From NCBI GenBank assembly GCA_035999765.1, contig CP108521.1:10664001-10728000 (forward strand): a stretch of 64,000 nucleotides of DNA. The letters are read 5' to 3'. Below the pieces are notes generated by a model that had not been told where the DNA came from, searched no databases, and was given only the letters and a program-made list of their open reading frames with translations. Position 1 is the stretch's first letter. Every line of letters begins with the position of its first letter. The position numbers and the translations under genes are program-made. Below, one piece after another: positions 17,099 through 26,372 of this stretch. Origin of the DNA: Streptomyces sp. NBC_01231. Lineage in GTDB: Bacteria > Actinomycetota > Actinomycetes > Streptomycetales > Streptomycetaceae.

Positions 17099-18490
17099 TT
17101 ACCCGAGCTTGGCGGCGAGCCGGTCGGCCACGATGCGCCCGAAGACGGCGCCTTTCCCGAGCAAGGTACCGGGCAGGTATGCGGCACCGTGGAACCCTCC
17201 GGTGACCTCCCCGATCGCGTACAGGCCGTCGATGACGTCGCCGTCGACGTCGACCACCTGGCCGTTTCGGTCGATGGTCACGCCGCAGTAAGTGGTGGTC
17301 AGCAGCGACTTGGCCGGGTAGGCGTAGTACGGGGCGGTGTCGATCGGGAGCAGGTCGCCGACGCCGTTGCACAGGCTGACGCGGCCCACCTCGTCCGGCT
17401 CCTCACCCGCCGTCGCGGCGTTGTACCGGGACACGGTCTCGACCAGGCCCGCTGGGTCGAGACCGGCTACGACGGCGAGCTCCTCGAGGGTCTCGGCCGT
17501 GAAGACGTGGCCCAGATCTTCGAGGGTGTCGATGTCCTTCAGGGGAAGGCCGCGGTGGGACTTTGCCCGGACCTTGGCGTCGAAGATCTGGAAGCCGAGC
17601 CCGTCGGGTTGGTCGAGCACCACCCGGCCGAGAATCTTGTAGTTCTGGGACTCATCGACGAAGCGGCTGCCGTTCTTGTTCACGACGATCGCGCCCATGT
17701 AATACGCCAGCAGGAGTTCGTGGGACTCCTCGCCGGTCTCGGGGTGGGATCCGTAGGTGCCCGAGACGGAGGAGACGTCCGCCATGCCGGCGCCGAGCTT
17801 CCAGGCCATGCGCAGTCCGTCGCCGGTATTGCCCCTGCCCCCGTACGGAAGCGCGGCGAGCTGCTCGGGCGCGAAGATCTTCAGCATCTCCGTGCCTCGG
17901 GTGAACCCGCCCGTGGCCAGCACCACGCCGAACCGGCCCCTAAAAAGCGCTTCCTCCCCGTCCGGGGTCCGCGTGACGACGCCGGTCACCCGGCCCGTGC
18001 GTTCCTGCTCCAGCCGGACGGCCCGGTGGTTCAGTCGAGTGCGCCCTCCGGCGTCGGTGAACGCCTGATGGAGCTGGGCCAGGACGTCCTTGATCGCTGA
18101 GCTGTGGCTGCGCCGGGCCGAGTGGCCCGAGCTGCTCTCCAACTCCCGGAAAACCACCCCGTGGGCCCTCAGCCACCGGTAGGTCTGCTCCTGATGCGCC
18201 AGGTACGCCTCCAGCAGAGCCTGATCGTTGCGGTGCTCGCCCACCTCGAGCAGGTCCTTGAGAAACAACTCGGCCGAGTCCTCGGTCCCCTCTGCGGCCT
18301 GCTCGTCGGTTCCGGAGAACGCGAACGAGCCGCCACTCATCGCCGAGGACCCGCCCAGCGCGTCGGTTTTCTCCAGCAGAACCACCGAGAGGCCGGCCTC
18401 CGCAGCCGAGGTCGCCGCCGTCTGCCCGGCAATTCCGGAGCCCACGACCACGACGTCGAAGTCATGCTTCATTTCAGACGACCTCACCAT
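17099..18490 (-). CDS. FAD-dependent fumarate reductase/ketosteroid dehydrogenase-like flavoprotein
   Basis: A 463-residue protein with an N-terminal dinucleotide site VVVVGSGIAGQTAA, then EKTDALGGSSAMSGG, and a C-terminal FAD motif GLYAIGEVTGGFHG followed by PGTLLGKG. This is the FAD_binding_2 family, soluble flavoproteins that oxidise or reduce activated C=C bonds. The ATG at 18490 is the longest start; an internal ATG at 18472 is also possible. Neighbours are the phosphatase pseudogene and, divergently, the mycofactocin locus. Its substrate is unknown. A weak operator-like palindrome lies upstream at 18580. Confidence 0.82.
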   Translation of the reverse strand: MVRSSEMKHDFDVVVVGSGIAGQTAATSAAEAGLSVVLLEKTDALGGSSAMSGGSFAFSGTDEQAAEGTEDSAELFLKDLLEVGEHRNDQALLEAYLAHQEQTYRWLRAHGVVFRELESSSGHSARRSHSSAIKDVLAQLHQAFTDAGGRTRLNHRAVRLEQERTGRVTGVVTRTPDGEEALFRGRFGVVLATGGFTRGTEMLKIFAPEQLAALPYGGRGNTGDGLRMAWKLGAGMADVSSVSGTYGSHPETGEESHELLLAYYMGAIVVNKNGSRFVDESQNYKILGRVVLDQPDGLGFQIFDAKVRAKSHRGLPLKDIDTLEDLGHVFTAETLEELAVVAGLDPAGLVETVSRYNAATAGEEPDEVGRVSLCNGVGDLLPIDTAPYYAYPAKSLLTTTYCGVTIDRNGQVVDVDGDVIDGLYAIGEVTGGFHGAAYLPGTLLGKGAVFGRIVADRLAAKLG

Positions 18491-19010
18491 TGAATGCGCC
18501 CTTCTGAATGCAGCGGCGCCCTCGCCCGCTGCGCCTGTGCCGACGAGTATGGCTACGCACGGCCTATTTACCTGCGAAATTCTGGAAGGCGGAATTCGTC
18601 ACTGCAGCACAGTCTCGGCACTTAAAGTGCGGTCGCATGTGGGCGATACTGCCGCTCACGGCGCAGAGGAACGCATGGCCGACAGCTCGCCTCCGGCATC
18701 CACGCCGTGTGGGCGCCTGACTTCTGGGGCGTCGGGCAGTCCGAGAGTGAACTCCAGGTCGCCGCCCACACTCCGACTCTGCTGAGGGATTCTTCTCGAT
18801 GACGACCACCACCCCGTGCATCCCGGACATCACATTGGCCGCACCGGCCCGTCATGACGAGGGCCCGATGCCACTGCTGCGTGAAGCCAGACGTGGTGGC
18901 TGCAGTGCACGCGTCCGGCATGCCTTGCCCGGCGAACCGGCCCCGCCACCAGCGCACGCCCGTCATACGGGCGATACGGGCCTCTTCCACATACCTGCGG
19001 CACGGGTCCA
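18491..19010. other. 520-bp divergent region, no intact gene
   Basis: It separates the flavoprotein (minus) from the mftG-like gene (plus). A plus-strand frame around 18680-18800 (GIHAVWAPDFWGVGQ) may be a gene remnant but has no recognisable family. An imperfect TTCTG-N5-CGGAA palindrome lies at 18580-18594. Confidence 0.5.
18580..18594. promoter_or_regulatory. Weak match to the TTCTG-N5-CAGAA operator
   Basis: TTCTGGAAGGCGGAA differs at one arm position from the motif found before the dioxygenase modules. It lies 90 bp upstream of the flavoprotein start on the other strand. Taken alone it is weak; it is recorded because it may link the flavoprotein to the same regulon. Confidence 0.3.
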
Positions 19011-20582
19011 GTGAGTCGCCGACCCGATGTCGTCGTTGTCGGTGCCGGCACCTCTGGCGCCGTGCTCGCAGCACGGCTGACCGAGGAATCAGACCGCGAC
19101 GTGCTGCTGCTGGAGGCCGGGCCCATGCCTCGCGGCAAGGACGGCTTCGGCGCCGAGCTGCTGGACGCTCGGCTGGTGCCCGGCGCGCAGCCGAACCATC
19201 CCGCCACACATGCGTATCCCGTGCGACTCACTCCCGAGCGGCCGTGGACGGTCACTCGCGGACGTATCCTCGGCGGCTCCAGTACCGTCAACGGCGGCTA
19301 CTTCATGCGGGCCCGGCGTGAGGACTTCCACCGCTGGGCCGCCGCCGGCAATCCGGCCTGGGCCTACGACAGAGTCCTGCCGTTCCTGCGCGCTCTGGAG
19401 AACGACCTGGACTTCGGCCCGAGCCAACTGCACGGTGGTCGCGGCCCCATGACGATCCGCCGCGGCAGCCTGACGCACCCGGCCGCCGTGGCCTTCCGCG
19501 ACGCCGCCCACACTCTCGGCTTTCCGGCCGACCCCGACAAGAACGACCAGGCACCACCCGGCTTCGGGCCCGTGCCCTCCAACTCGATCGACGGAGTACG
19601 CCGCAACACCGGAATGTGCTATCTGCCCCCCGAGGTTCTCGACCGCCCCAACCTCACGGTCCTCGGCCACTGCAAGGCCCTGCGCGTCGTCATCGAGCAT
19701 GGCCGCGCCACTGGCGTCATCGCCGAAGGCAACAGTCAACACTCCACCCTCGCCGCCGACAGCGTCGTACTCAGCACCGGTGCCTTCGCCACCCCGCACC
19801 TGCTGCAGCTCTCCGGCGTCGGACCGCGCGCCGACCTCGAACGACTCGGCATACCCGTCGTCCATGACGCCCCCGCAGTCGGCACCCGCTTCAGCGACCA
19901 CCCACAGGTCATTCTGGACTGGAACCCACTGAGGGATGTGGGTGAACCGGCCGACACCTGGCTCGGCGCCTGTCTGCACCTTCCCTCCACGGATCGCATG
20001 ACCGAGAACCCCGGCGGCGGCACAGGGGATCTGGAGATACTCCAGTCCCTGGTCCCCATGGCCGGGCTCGTGGGCGGGTCCGTGAGCGTCCCAGGCGCCC
20101 CTCTGTCGTTCCTCGTGTCCGCGCAGACACCCCGGCAGGCCGGCCGCATGCGAATCCAGTCCGTCGGCCTCGCCACACGCCCCAGCATCGACTACGGCTA
20201 CCTGGGCACCCCCGACGACTACCGGCGCATCCGCGAAGCCGTACGCGTCACCGCGTCCCTGCTCGACACCCCGCCCCTCGCCGACATCTCCCACGGCCTG
20301 CTCGACCCCGGCCCCCGCATCCTCGATGACGACCGCGCCCTCGACCACTGGATCCGCGGCCACCTCGGCACCGCCCAGCACACCTGCGGCACGGTCCCGA
20401 TGGGACCGGCCAACGATCCCCGGCACGCCGCCGTAGACCAGTTCGGGCGTGTCCACGGAGTGCGGGGGCTACGTGTAGCGGACACCTCGATCCTTCCGGA
20501 CGCGCCCCACCGCGGGCCGGCGGCGACCGCCGTCCTCATCGGCGAACTCATCGCCGACGCCATCCGGCGCGACCTTCCGTGA
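19011..20582 (+). CDS. mftG: GMC-family oxidoreductase, MftG-like
   Basis: A 523-residue glucose-methanol-choline oxidoreductase with the FAD site VVVVGAGTSGAVLAARL, the GMC signature GRILGGSSTVNGG, LSTGAFATPHLLQLSG, and the C-terminal HTCGTVPMG and DTSILPDAP segments with the catalytic histidine. A GMC enzyme next to mftA-F is called MftG in mycofactocin systems, where it helps reoxidise reduced mycofactocin. The GTG at 19011 puts the FAD site at the usual residue 6. It precedes mftA by 377 bp on the same strand. The MftG assignment rests on context, since GMC paralogues are common. Confidence 0.8.
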   Translation: MSRRPDVVVVGAGTSGAVLAARLTEESDRDVLLLEAGPMPRGKDGFGAELLDARLVPGAQPNHPATHAYPVRLTPERPWTVTRGRILGGSSTVNGGYFMRARREDFHRWAAAGNPAWAYDRVLPFLRALENDLDFGPSQLHGGRGPMTIRRGSLTHPAAVAFRDAAHTLGFPADPDKNDQAPPGFGPVPSNSIDGVRRNTGMCYLPPEVLDRPNLTVLGHCKALRVVIEHGRATGVIAEGNSQHSTLAADSVVLSTGAFATPHLLQLSGVGPRADLERLGIPVVHDAPAVGTRFSDHPQVILDWNPLRDVGEPADTWLGACLHLPSTDRMTENPGGGTGDLEILQSLVPMAGLVGGSVSVPGAPLSFLVSAQTPRQAGRMRIQSVGLATRPSIDYGYLGTPDDYRRIREAVRVTASLLDTPPLADISHGLLDPGPRILDDDRALDHWIRGHLGTAQHTCGTVPMGPANDPRHAAVDQFGRVHGVRGLRVADTSILPDAPHRGPAATAVLIGELIADAIRRDLP

Positions 20583-20756
20583 TGTCTCAACTCCGAGCCC
20601 GCTACGGGGCGTTGCTGAAGCTTCTCGCGTTCGGTGGGAGCCAGACGGTAGGCCCTGTCATCGGCGTCCGTCTCGGTCTGGAGGAGCTCTTCCGAGCCGG
20701 GGCAGCCCCCTTTGACCGCTGTCCGTGGCACATTGCTGCTGTAGACACCTATCTTT

Positions 20757-20773
20757 TTGGCACCCGATGCCAA
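20757..20773. promoter_or_regulatory. Palindrome TTGGCA-N5-TGCCAA upstream of mftA
   Basis: A perfect 6-5-6 palindrome 187 bp before the mftA start. TetR-family proteins bind sites of this kind, and the MftR-type regulator at 26373 is the natural candidate. It could also mark the end of the mftG transcript. Confidence 0.45.
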
Positions 20774-20872
20774 TACTCTCCCTGGTGTCTGCACGTCGCG
20801 GTCAGAGACGCTCGTGTTCCCGAGCGCCTTCCGCTGTCCTGCCTGCAGCTCATTCCACACACGCCGGGTGTG

Positions 20873-20886
20873 CGGACACAGGTGTC
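20873..20886. promoter_or_regulatory. Palindrome GGACACagGTGTCC upstream of mftA
   Basis: Perfect 6-bp arms around a 2-bp centre, 73 bp before the mftA ATG. It is close enough to overlap the promoter and is a second candidate operator for the mycofactocin operon. Confidence 0.4.
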
Positions 20887-20959
20887 CCCACTCGCTCTGC
20901 CCGCGCACCCCGGGATTCGCATGCACCGCGCATGTTCGCACTCGGTAAGGGAGATTCGC

Positions 20960-21088
20960 ATGAACGAGCTCAACTTCGGTCAGACCGAGGAGAACCACGC
21001 CGACGAGATCCCGTCACCCGACGCGCTGATCGAGGCCGACGGGTTGATCGAGGAGGTCTCGATCGACGGCATGTGCGGCGTCTACTAG
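20960..21088 (+). CDS. mftA: Mycofactocin precursor peptide MftA
   Basis: A 42-residue peptide ending IDGMCGVY. The C-terminal Val-Tyr pair is the part that MftC decarboxylates and cross-links to form the redox-active core. The acidic leader (LNFGQTEENHADEI and LIEADGLIEEVS) is what MftB recognises. AAGGGAG precedes the ATG at 20960. mftB starts 9 bp after its stop. Confidence 0.97.
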   Translation: MNELNFGQTEENHADEIPSPDALIEADGLIEEVSIDGMCGVY

Positions 21089-21097
21089 GTCGCGCAC

Positions 21098-21379
21098 ATG
21101 TCCACGCTGAACCTGGATCGTGCCTGGGACCTGCACCCACAGGTCTCGGTACGGCCGGAACCCTTCGGTGCCCTGCTGTACCACTTCGGCACCCGCAAGC
21201 TGTCCTTCCTCAAGGACCGCCGTCTGCTCGCGGTCGTCGAGGCGCTCGCGACGGCTTCCACCGCGCGGGCGGCCTGTTCGACCTCCGGCGTCCGCGACGG
21301 GGATCTGCCCAGATACGGACAGGCCCTGGCCGCCCTCGCCCAGTCCTCGATGGTCATCGAAAGGTCCCCGAGAACATGA
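21098..21379 (+). CDS. mftB: Mycofactocin chaperone MftB
   Basis: A 93-residue RiPP-recognition-element protein of the PqqD type that presents MftA to the radical SAM enzyme. Typical stretches are WDLHPQVSVRPEPFGALLYHF and RKLSFLKDR. Its stop overlaps the mftC start by ATGA. Order and length match mycofactocin operons in other actinomycetes. Confidence 0.93.
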   Translation: MSTLNLDRAWDLHPQVSVRPEPFGALLYHFGTRKLSFLKDRRLLAVVEALATASTARAACSTSGVRDGDLPRYGQALAALAQSSMVIERSPRT

Positions 21380-22629
21380 CCACACCTTTGGAGACATCAA
21401 GGTCCACGCCGGCTGCCTCGCGCCTGGTGGACCTCTTCGAGTACGGCCTCGACGCCCCGATCTGCCTGACCTGGGAACTCACCTACGCCTGCAACCTGTC
21501 CTGCACCCACTGCCTGTCCAGCTCCGGCCGGCGCGACCCGCGTGAGCTGACCACGGCGCAGGCCAAGGCCGTCATCGACGAGCTGGAGGCCATGCAGGTC
21601 TTCTACGTCAACATCGGCGGCGGCGAACCGACGGTCCGCCCCGACTTCTGGGAACTGCTCGACTACGCCACCGCCCACCATGTGGGCGTCAAGTTCTCGA
21701 CCAACGGCGTGCGGATCACCCCCGAGGCCGCCCAGCGCCTGGCCGCAAACGACTACGTCGACGTGCAGATCTCCCTGGACGGGGCGACCGCCGAGGTCAA
21801 CGACCTGGTCCGCGGGCCCGGTTCGTACGACACGGCGCTGCGTGCGATGCGCAACCTGGCCGGCGCCGGGATGAAGAACTTCAAGCTCTCCGTGGTGTGC
21901 ACCCGGCACAACATTCCGCAGATGGACGAGTTCAAGGCCATCGCCGACCGCTACGGTGCGCAGCTGCGGCTGACGCGACTGCGTCCCTCCGGGCGTGGCG
22001 CGGACGTGTGGGACGAGCTGCATCCGCTGCCGGAGCAGCAGCGGGAGCTGTATGACTGGCTGGTGGCGCACGGCGAGCAGGTGCTCACCGGTGACTCGTT
22101 CTTCCATCTGTCGGCGTACGGACAGGCCTTGCCGGGCCTGAACCTGTGCGGGGCCGGGCGTGTGGTGTGCCTGATCGACCCGGTCGGGGACGTGTACGCG
22201 TGCCCGTTCGCGATCCACGACGAGTTCCTCGCCGGGAACGTCCGCGGTCCGGGCGGCTTCGCCGGGGTGTGGCGGGAATCCGAACTGTTCCGCGGCCTGC
22301 GCGAACCGCAGTCCGGGGGAGCCTGCGCGTCGTGCACGTTCTACGACACTTGCAAGGGCGGCTGCATGGCGGCCAAGTTCTTCACCGGACTGCCGCTGGA
22401 CGGCCCTGACCCCGAATGCGTCCAGGGGTACGGGGAACAGTTGCTGGCTCAGCTCCCCAGGAGTCGCGGACACATCCCGAAGCCGTCCGGCGATCACTCC
22501 CACCGCACCACCGCCCCGGCGCGCGGATCGAGGCCCGTGGACCTCGTCCTCACGCGCCGCCCGGACATGGACCGGCCGCCGGTCAGCGCCTGCGCCGAGG
22601 ACCCGCTGGCCGGGGTGAGCTTCACCTAG
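21376..22629 (+). CDS. mftC: Mycofactocin radical SAM maturase MftC
   Basis: A 417-residue radical SAM/SPASM enzyme. The 4Fe-4S/SAM motif is CNLSCTHC near residue 38, then GGGEPTVRPDF. The SPASM-type auxiliary-cluster cysteines are CGAGRVVC, YACPF and CASCTFYDTCKGGC. It oxidatively decarboxylates the C-terminal Tyr of MftA and forms the Val-Tyr C-C bond. The ATG at 21376 was chosen for the overlap with mftB; the far longer upstream frame is not coding. The last 50 residues or so are a Pro/Arg-rich tail beyond the usual core. Confidence 0.95.
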   Translation: MTTPLETSRSTPAASRLVDLFEYGLDAPICLTWELTYACNLSCTHCLSSSGRRDPRELTTAQAKAVIDELEAMQVFYVNIGGGEPTVRPDFWELLDYATAHHVGVKFSTNGVRITPEAAQRLAANDYVDVQISLDGATAEVNDLVRGPGSYDTALRAMRNLAGAGMKNFKLSVVCTRHNIPQMDEFKAIADRYGAQLRLTRLRPSGRGADVWDELHPLPEQQRELYDWLVAHGEQVLTGDSFFHLSAYGQALPGLNLCGAGRVVCLIDPVGDVYACPFAIHDEFLAGNVRGPGGFAGVWRESELFRGLREPQSGGACASCTFYDTCKGGCMAAKFFTGLPLDGPDPECVQGYGEQLLAQLPRSRGHIPKPSGDHSHRTTAPARGSRPVDLVLTRRPDMDRPPVSACAEDPLAGVSFT

Positions 22630-22715
22630 TGCGGCAACGCACGGCGCCGTCGCTCGAGCACTCAGTTTCACGGGTTCCTTCCGACTCGTAACATCACTCA
22701 CGAAGAGAGCCGCAC

Positions 22716-23915
22716 ATGGGCAAGAATCCCTGGTTCGAGACCGTCGCGGAGGCTCAGCGCCGCGCCAAGAAGTATCTGCCGAGTACCGTCTACGGCTCAC
22801 TGGTGGCCGGTTCGGAACGCGGCCGCACGATCGACGACAACACCGGTGCCTTCGCCGAACTGGGCTTCGCCCCGCGTGTGGTGGGCCATCACGCGGTGCG
22901 GGACCTCTCCACGACCGTGCTCGGAGTCGAGTCCGCTAGCCCTGTGGTGATCTCGCCGACCGGAGTGCAGGCCGTCCATCCCGACGGGGAGGTCGCGGTG
23001 GCCCGCGCGGCGGCGAACCGAGGCGTGATCATGGGCCTGAGTTCCTTCGCCAGCAAGCCGGTGGAGGAGGTCACCGAGGCGAACGCGAACACCTTCTACC
23101 AGATGTACTGGACCGGCACCCGCGAGTCGATGGCGCAGCGCATGGACCGGGCGCGGGCCGCGGGGGTGAAGGCCCTGATCGCCACCCTGGACTGGTCGTT
23201 CTCCCATGGCCGGGACTGGGGGAGCCCGCCCATCCCGGAGAAGGTCGACGTCAGGACGATGGTCAGGTTCGCACCGGACGTCCTGCCTCACCCGCGCTGG
23301 CTGTGGACGTTCGCCAAGGCAGGTCGGATCCCCGACCTTACCGCCCCCAACCTCCAGCCGCCGGGCGGTAAGGCGCCCACGTTCTTCGGCGCCTACGGCG
23401 AGTGGATGCAGACGACGCCGCCCACCTGGGAGGACGTGAAGTGGATGCGTGAGGAGTGGGGCGGTCCGTTCCTGCTCAAGGGTGTGAGCCGGGTGGACGA
23501 CGCCAGGCGGGCCGTCGATGCCGGTGTGTCCGGCATCTCGGTCTCCAACCACGGAGGCAACAACCTGGACACCACGCCGGCGTCCATCCGGCTGCTGCCC
23601 TCGATCGCCGAGGCGGTCGGTGACGAGATCGAGGTCCTGCTCGACGGCGGCATCCGCCGCGGGGGCGATGTCGCGAAGGCCCTGGCGCTGGGTGCGCGGG
23701 CGGTCCTGATCGGCCGCGCCTACCTGTGGGGGCTGGCCGCCAACGGGCAGGCGGGCGTGGAGAACGTCCTGGACATCCTGCGCGGCGGACTCGACTCCGC
23801 CGTACTCGGCCTCGGGCACTCCTCGGTCCACGAACTCGCGCCGGACGACCTGGTCGTTCCGGACGGCTTCACGCGCGCCCTGGGTGCCGCGCGCACGGCC
23901 GGCACAGCGGGCTAG
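22716..23915 (+). CDS. mftD: MftD, FMN-dependent mycofactocin dehydrogenase
   Basis: A 399-residue TIM-barrel flavoprotein of the lactate dehydrogenase/glycolate oxidase family. Visible are the FMN and active-site stretches SPTGVQAVHPDGE, LLKGVSRVDDARRA, VSNHGGNNLDTT and LDGGIRRGGDVAKALALGARAVLIGR. MftD converts the cyclised intermediate AHDP to the alpha-keto amide pre-mycofactocin. An 86-bp gap separates it from mftC, with GAAGAGAG before the ATG. Confidence 0.93.
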   Translation: MGKNPWFETVAEAQRRAKKYLPSTVYGSLVAGSERGRTIDDNTGAFAELGFAPRVVGHHAVRDLSTTVLGVESASPVVISPTGVQAVHPDGEVAVARAAANRGVIMGLSSFASKPVEEVTEANANTFYQMYWTGTRESMAQRMDRARAAGVKALIATLDWSFSHGRDWGSPPIPEKVDVRTMVRFAPDVLPHPRWLWTFAKAGRIPDLTAPNLQPPGGKAPTFFGAYGEWMQTTPPTWEDVKWMREEWGGPFLLKGVSRVDDARRAVDAGVSGISVSNHGGNNLDTTPASIRLLPSIAEAVGDEIEVLLDGGIRRGGDVAKALALGARAVLIGRAYLWGLAANGQAGVENVLDILRGGLDSAVLGLGHSSVHELAPDDLVVPDGFTRALGAARTAGTAG

Positions 23916-23917
23916 CG

Positions 23918-24748
23918 ATGCCGTCGCTCCGACAACGGCCGTCTGAGGCCGTGGACTTGGCCCGATCGGTCTGGCCTGCCGTCCCGGCCGACGCGCTGGT
24001 GCTGGTTCCCGTCGGCTCCACCGAGCAGCATGGGCCGCATCTGCCGCTGAACACGGACAGCGTCATCGCCTGGTCGGTGGCACGGTCGGTGGCAGAGGGC
24101 CTGGCGTCCGGCGGACCGGATCGTCCGGTGCTGCTGGCGCCGACCATCGCCTACGGCGCCAGCGGCGAGCACGCGGGCTTCCCAGGGACGGTTTCCATCG
24201 GGCACGAGGTGCTGCGCCTCGTCCTGGTCGAGACCGTACGATCCCTGTCGTTGTGGGCCGGTCGCATCGTCTTCGTCAACGGCCACGGCGGGAATGTCCC
24301 CACGCTCGATGCGGCCGTCGGCCAACTCCGCGGCGAAGGCCACGATGTGTCGTGGATCGGCTGTGAGATACCCGGCGGCGACGCCCACGCGGGCCGTGCG
24401 GAGACATCCGTGATGCTGCACCTGGCACCCGGCGATGTCCGTCTGTCCCAGGCCGTCCCGGGCGACACCCGCCCGCTCGCCGACCTCATGCCGGACCTGA
24501 TCGCCCGTGGCGTCCGCGCACTGACACCCTCCGGCGTGCTCGGCGACCCGACACGCGCCACGGCCGAGGAAGGACGAGCCTCGTTCGAGTCGATGGTGGC
24601 CACCGCCGTACGCCGGATCACCGCAGGCCGCGCAGCCTCCCGGGGTCGACTGGTCGGCACGAGCACGACCTCCGCAACGCCGGATCGGCCCGGTGCGGCC
24701 ATGCCTCCCGAACCGCCCACTCCGCGCACGAAATCGGCACGCCCATGA
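23918..24748 (+). CDS. mftE: MftE, creatininase-family mycofactocin peptidase
   Basis: A 276-residue protein of the creatininase amidohydrolase family, with metal-binding stretches VPVGSTEQHGPHLPLNTD, NGHGGN and GGDAHAGRAETSVML. It cuts the modified C-terminal dipeptide from the precursor to give AHDP. The ATG at 23918 lies 2 bp after the mftD stop, and the gene ends in an ATGA overlap with mftF. Confidence 0.93.
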   Translation: MPSLRQRPSEAVDLARSVWPAVPADALVLVPVGSTEQHGPHLPLNTDSVIAWSVARSVAEGLASGGPDRPVLLAPTIAYGASGEHAGFPGTVSIGHEVLRLVLVETVRSLSLWAGRIVFVNGHGGNVPTLDAAVGQLRGEGHDVSWIGCEIPGGDAHAGRAETSVMLHLAPGDVRLSQAVPGDTRPLADLMPDLIARGVRALTPSGVLGDPTRATAEEGRASFESMVATAVRRITAGRAASRGRLVGTSTTSATPDRPGAAMPPEPPTPRTKSARP

Positions 24749-26184
24749 CCCTTCCCCACGGCTTCGTGGTCACCCTTGACCAGCACACCCGTGTCCTCGA
24801 CCATGGCCGGTCACTCCTCGGCGGCTGCCCAACCCGCCTGCTCAAGCTGAGTGATCGGGCGAGACCGCTGCTGGTCGGCCGGACGGTACGCGTGGGGGAT
24901 GCCGCAAGCGCGGTCCTCGCCGACCGCCTGCTGGAGACCGGCCTGGCCCACCCGACCGTGCGGGCCCTGCCTCCCCATCCAGCGCACACCAGTCACAGTC
25001 CGAGCTGCACGTACGTCATCCCGGTGCGCGACCGCCCCCGCGAACTCGCCCGCCTGCTGGAAAGCATCCCTTCAGGCAGTCCGGTGATCATCGTGGACGA
25101 CGCCTCATTCCGCCCCGATCTGATAGCCGCCGTCGCCGCACAGCACGGCGCACACCTGGTCCCGCTCACCGTCAACCTCGGACCGGCCGGTGCCCGCAAC
25201 GCCGGACTGCGCATGGTCACCACGCCCTACGTGGTTTTCTGCGACTCCGACATCGTCCTGCCGGCCCGGACGGTGCCGACGCTGCTGCGCCACTTCGCCG
25301 ACCCGCACGTAGCCCTGGCCGTCCCCAGGATCACCGGCCTGGCCACCTCCCGGTCCTCCGGGTGGCTCGGCTGCTACGAAACCACCCGATCCTCCCTCGA
25401 CCTCGGAGCACATCCGGCCGCCGTACGACCGGGCACGCCCGTTTCCTGGGTGCCCAGCGCCTGCATGGTCGCCCGAGTCGACGCGCTCGCCGGCAGCGGC
25501 GGCTTCGACGCCCGCATGCGCGTGGGAGAAGACGTCGACCTGTGCTGGCGCCTGGGCGAGAAGGACTGGCGTATCCGGTACGAACCGTCCGTCGAAGCCG
25601 CCCACGAGCACCGGGTCCGCCTCGCCGACTGGTTCTCGCGGAAGGCCGTCTACGGCACTGGCGCCCACCCCCTCGCTCAACGTCACCCCCACCACATCGC
25701 CCCCGCCGTGCTCGCCCCCTGGAACACCGCTCTCCTTCTCGCCCTCCTCGCCCAGCGGCGTTGGTCGCTCCCCGTCGCCGGCACCATCTGGGCCATTGCC
25801 GCCGCTCGTATCGCCCGAAAGCTGGAGGACACCGAGCACCCGCTCCGACACGCTGCCCGGCTCACCGCAGACGGCACCGTCTCCGCCCTCGCCCAGGGAT
25901 CGGCGCTGCTGACCCGCCATTGGTGGCCACTCACCGCCATCGGCTGCCTGACCTCCCCACGCGTTCGCCGTGCCGCGGCCCTGGCGGCCATCACCGACAT
26001 CACTCTCGAATACCGCCGCGGCCAGACCCGCCTCGACCCCATCCGCTACGGTGTGGCCCGCCGCCTCGACGACCTCGCCTACGGCACGGGCGTCTGGATC
26101 TCCGCCTTCAAAGGACGCTCCACCCTCGCCCTCCGGCCCCGCATCGTCCTGACCCCCGGAAGAACGCGCCGCCAAGGCCGATAG
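24745..26184 (+). CDS. mftF: MftF, mycofactocin glycosyltransferase
   Basis: A 479-residue family 2 (GT-A) glycosyltransferase. Its roughly 90-residue N-terminal region (LDQHTRVLDHGRSLLGG) precedes YVIPVRDRPRELARLL, the NLGPAGARNAGL donor-site loop and the DSD metal motif in FCDSDIVLP. Probable acceptor motifs are EDVDLCWRL and hydrophobic helices near the C-terminus. MftF adds beta-1,4-glucose units to pre-mycofactocin. It is coupled to mftE by ATGA. Confidence 0.93.
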   Translation: MTLPHGFVVTLDQHTRVLDHGRSLLGGCPTRLLKLSDRARPLLVGRTVRVGDAASAVLADRLLETGLAHPTVRALPPHPAHTSHSPSCTYVIPVRDRPRELARLLESIPSGSPVIIVDDASFRPDLIAAVAAQHGAHLVPLTVNLGPAGARNAGLRMVTTPYVVFCDSDIVLPARTVPTLLRHFADPHVALAVPRITGLATSRSSGWLGCYETTRSSLDLGAHPAAVRPGTPVSWVPSACMVARVDALAGSGGFDARMRVGEDVDLCWRLGEKDWRIRYEPSVEAAHEHRVRLADWFSRKAVYGTGAHPLAQRHPHHIAPAVLAPWNTALLLALLAQRRWSLPVAGTIWAIAAARIARKLEDTEHPLRHAARLTADGTVSALAQGSALLTRHWWPLTAIGCLTSPRVRRAAALAAITDITLEYRRGQTRLDPIRYGVARRLDDLAYGTGVWISAFKGRSTLALRPRIVLTPGRTRRQGR

Positions 26185-26372
26185 CAAGCAGAATCGCCCC
26201 AACAGGGCGGCCGTCTGACTGGGGCCGCCACGGCAGCGGTTGAGGGCGCAGGAGTGACAACGTGCCTGGGACTCCCTCGGAAGGGATCAGGCACGGCTGC
26301 GAGGATGGTCATGGGTCTTTGCGCTTGACGCACGAACGCCGGGTGAGGCGTGACCGGAGGGATGCTTCGTAG

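Larger units (their letters stand above)
20583..20959. other. 377-bp leader of the mycofactocin operon
   Basis: It has no convincing gene. It contains palindromes at 20757-20773 and 20873-20886 and CACAC/GTGTG arms around 20855-20871, so this is probably the mft promoter region. Confidence 0.5.

Noticed and set aside
20725..21375. N-terminal extension of MftC
   Set aside because: The open frame overlaps mftA and mftB in another frame. The ATGA overlap at 21376 and the family start settle the shorter form.
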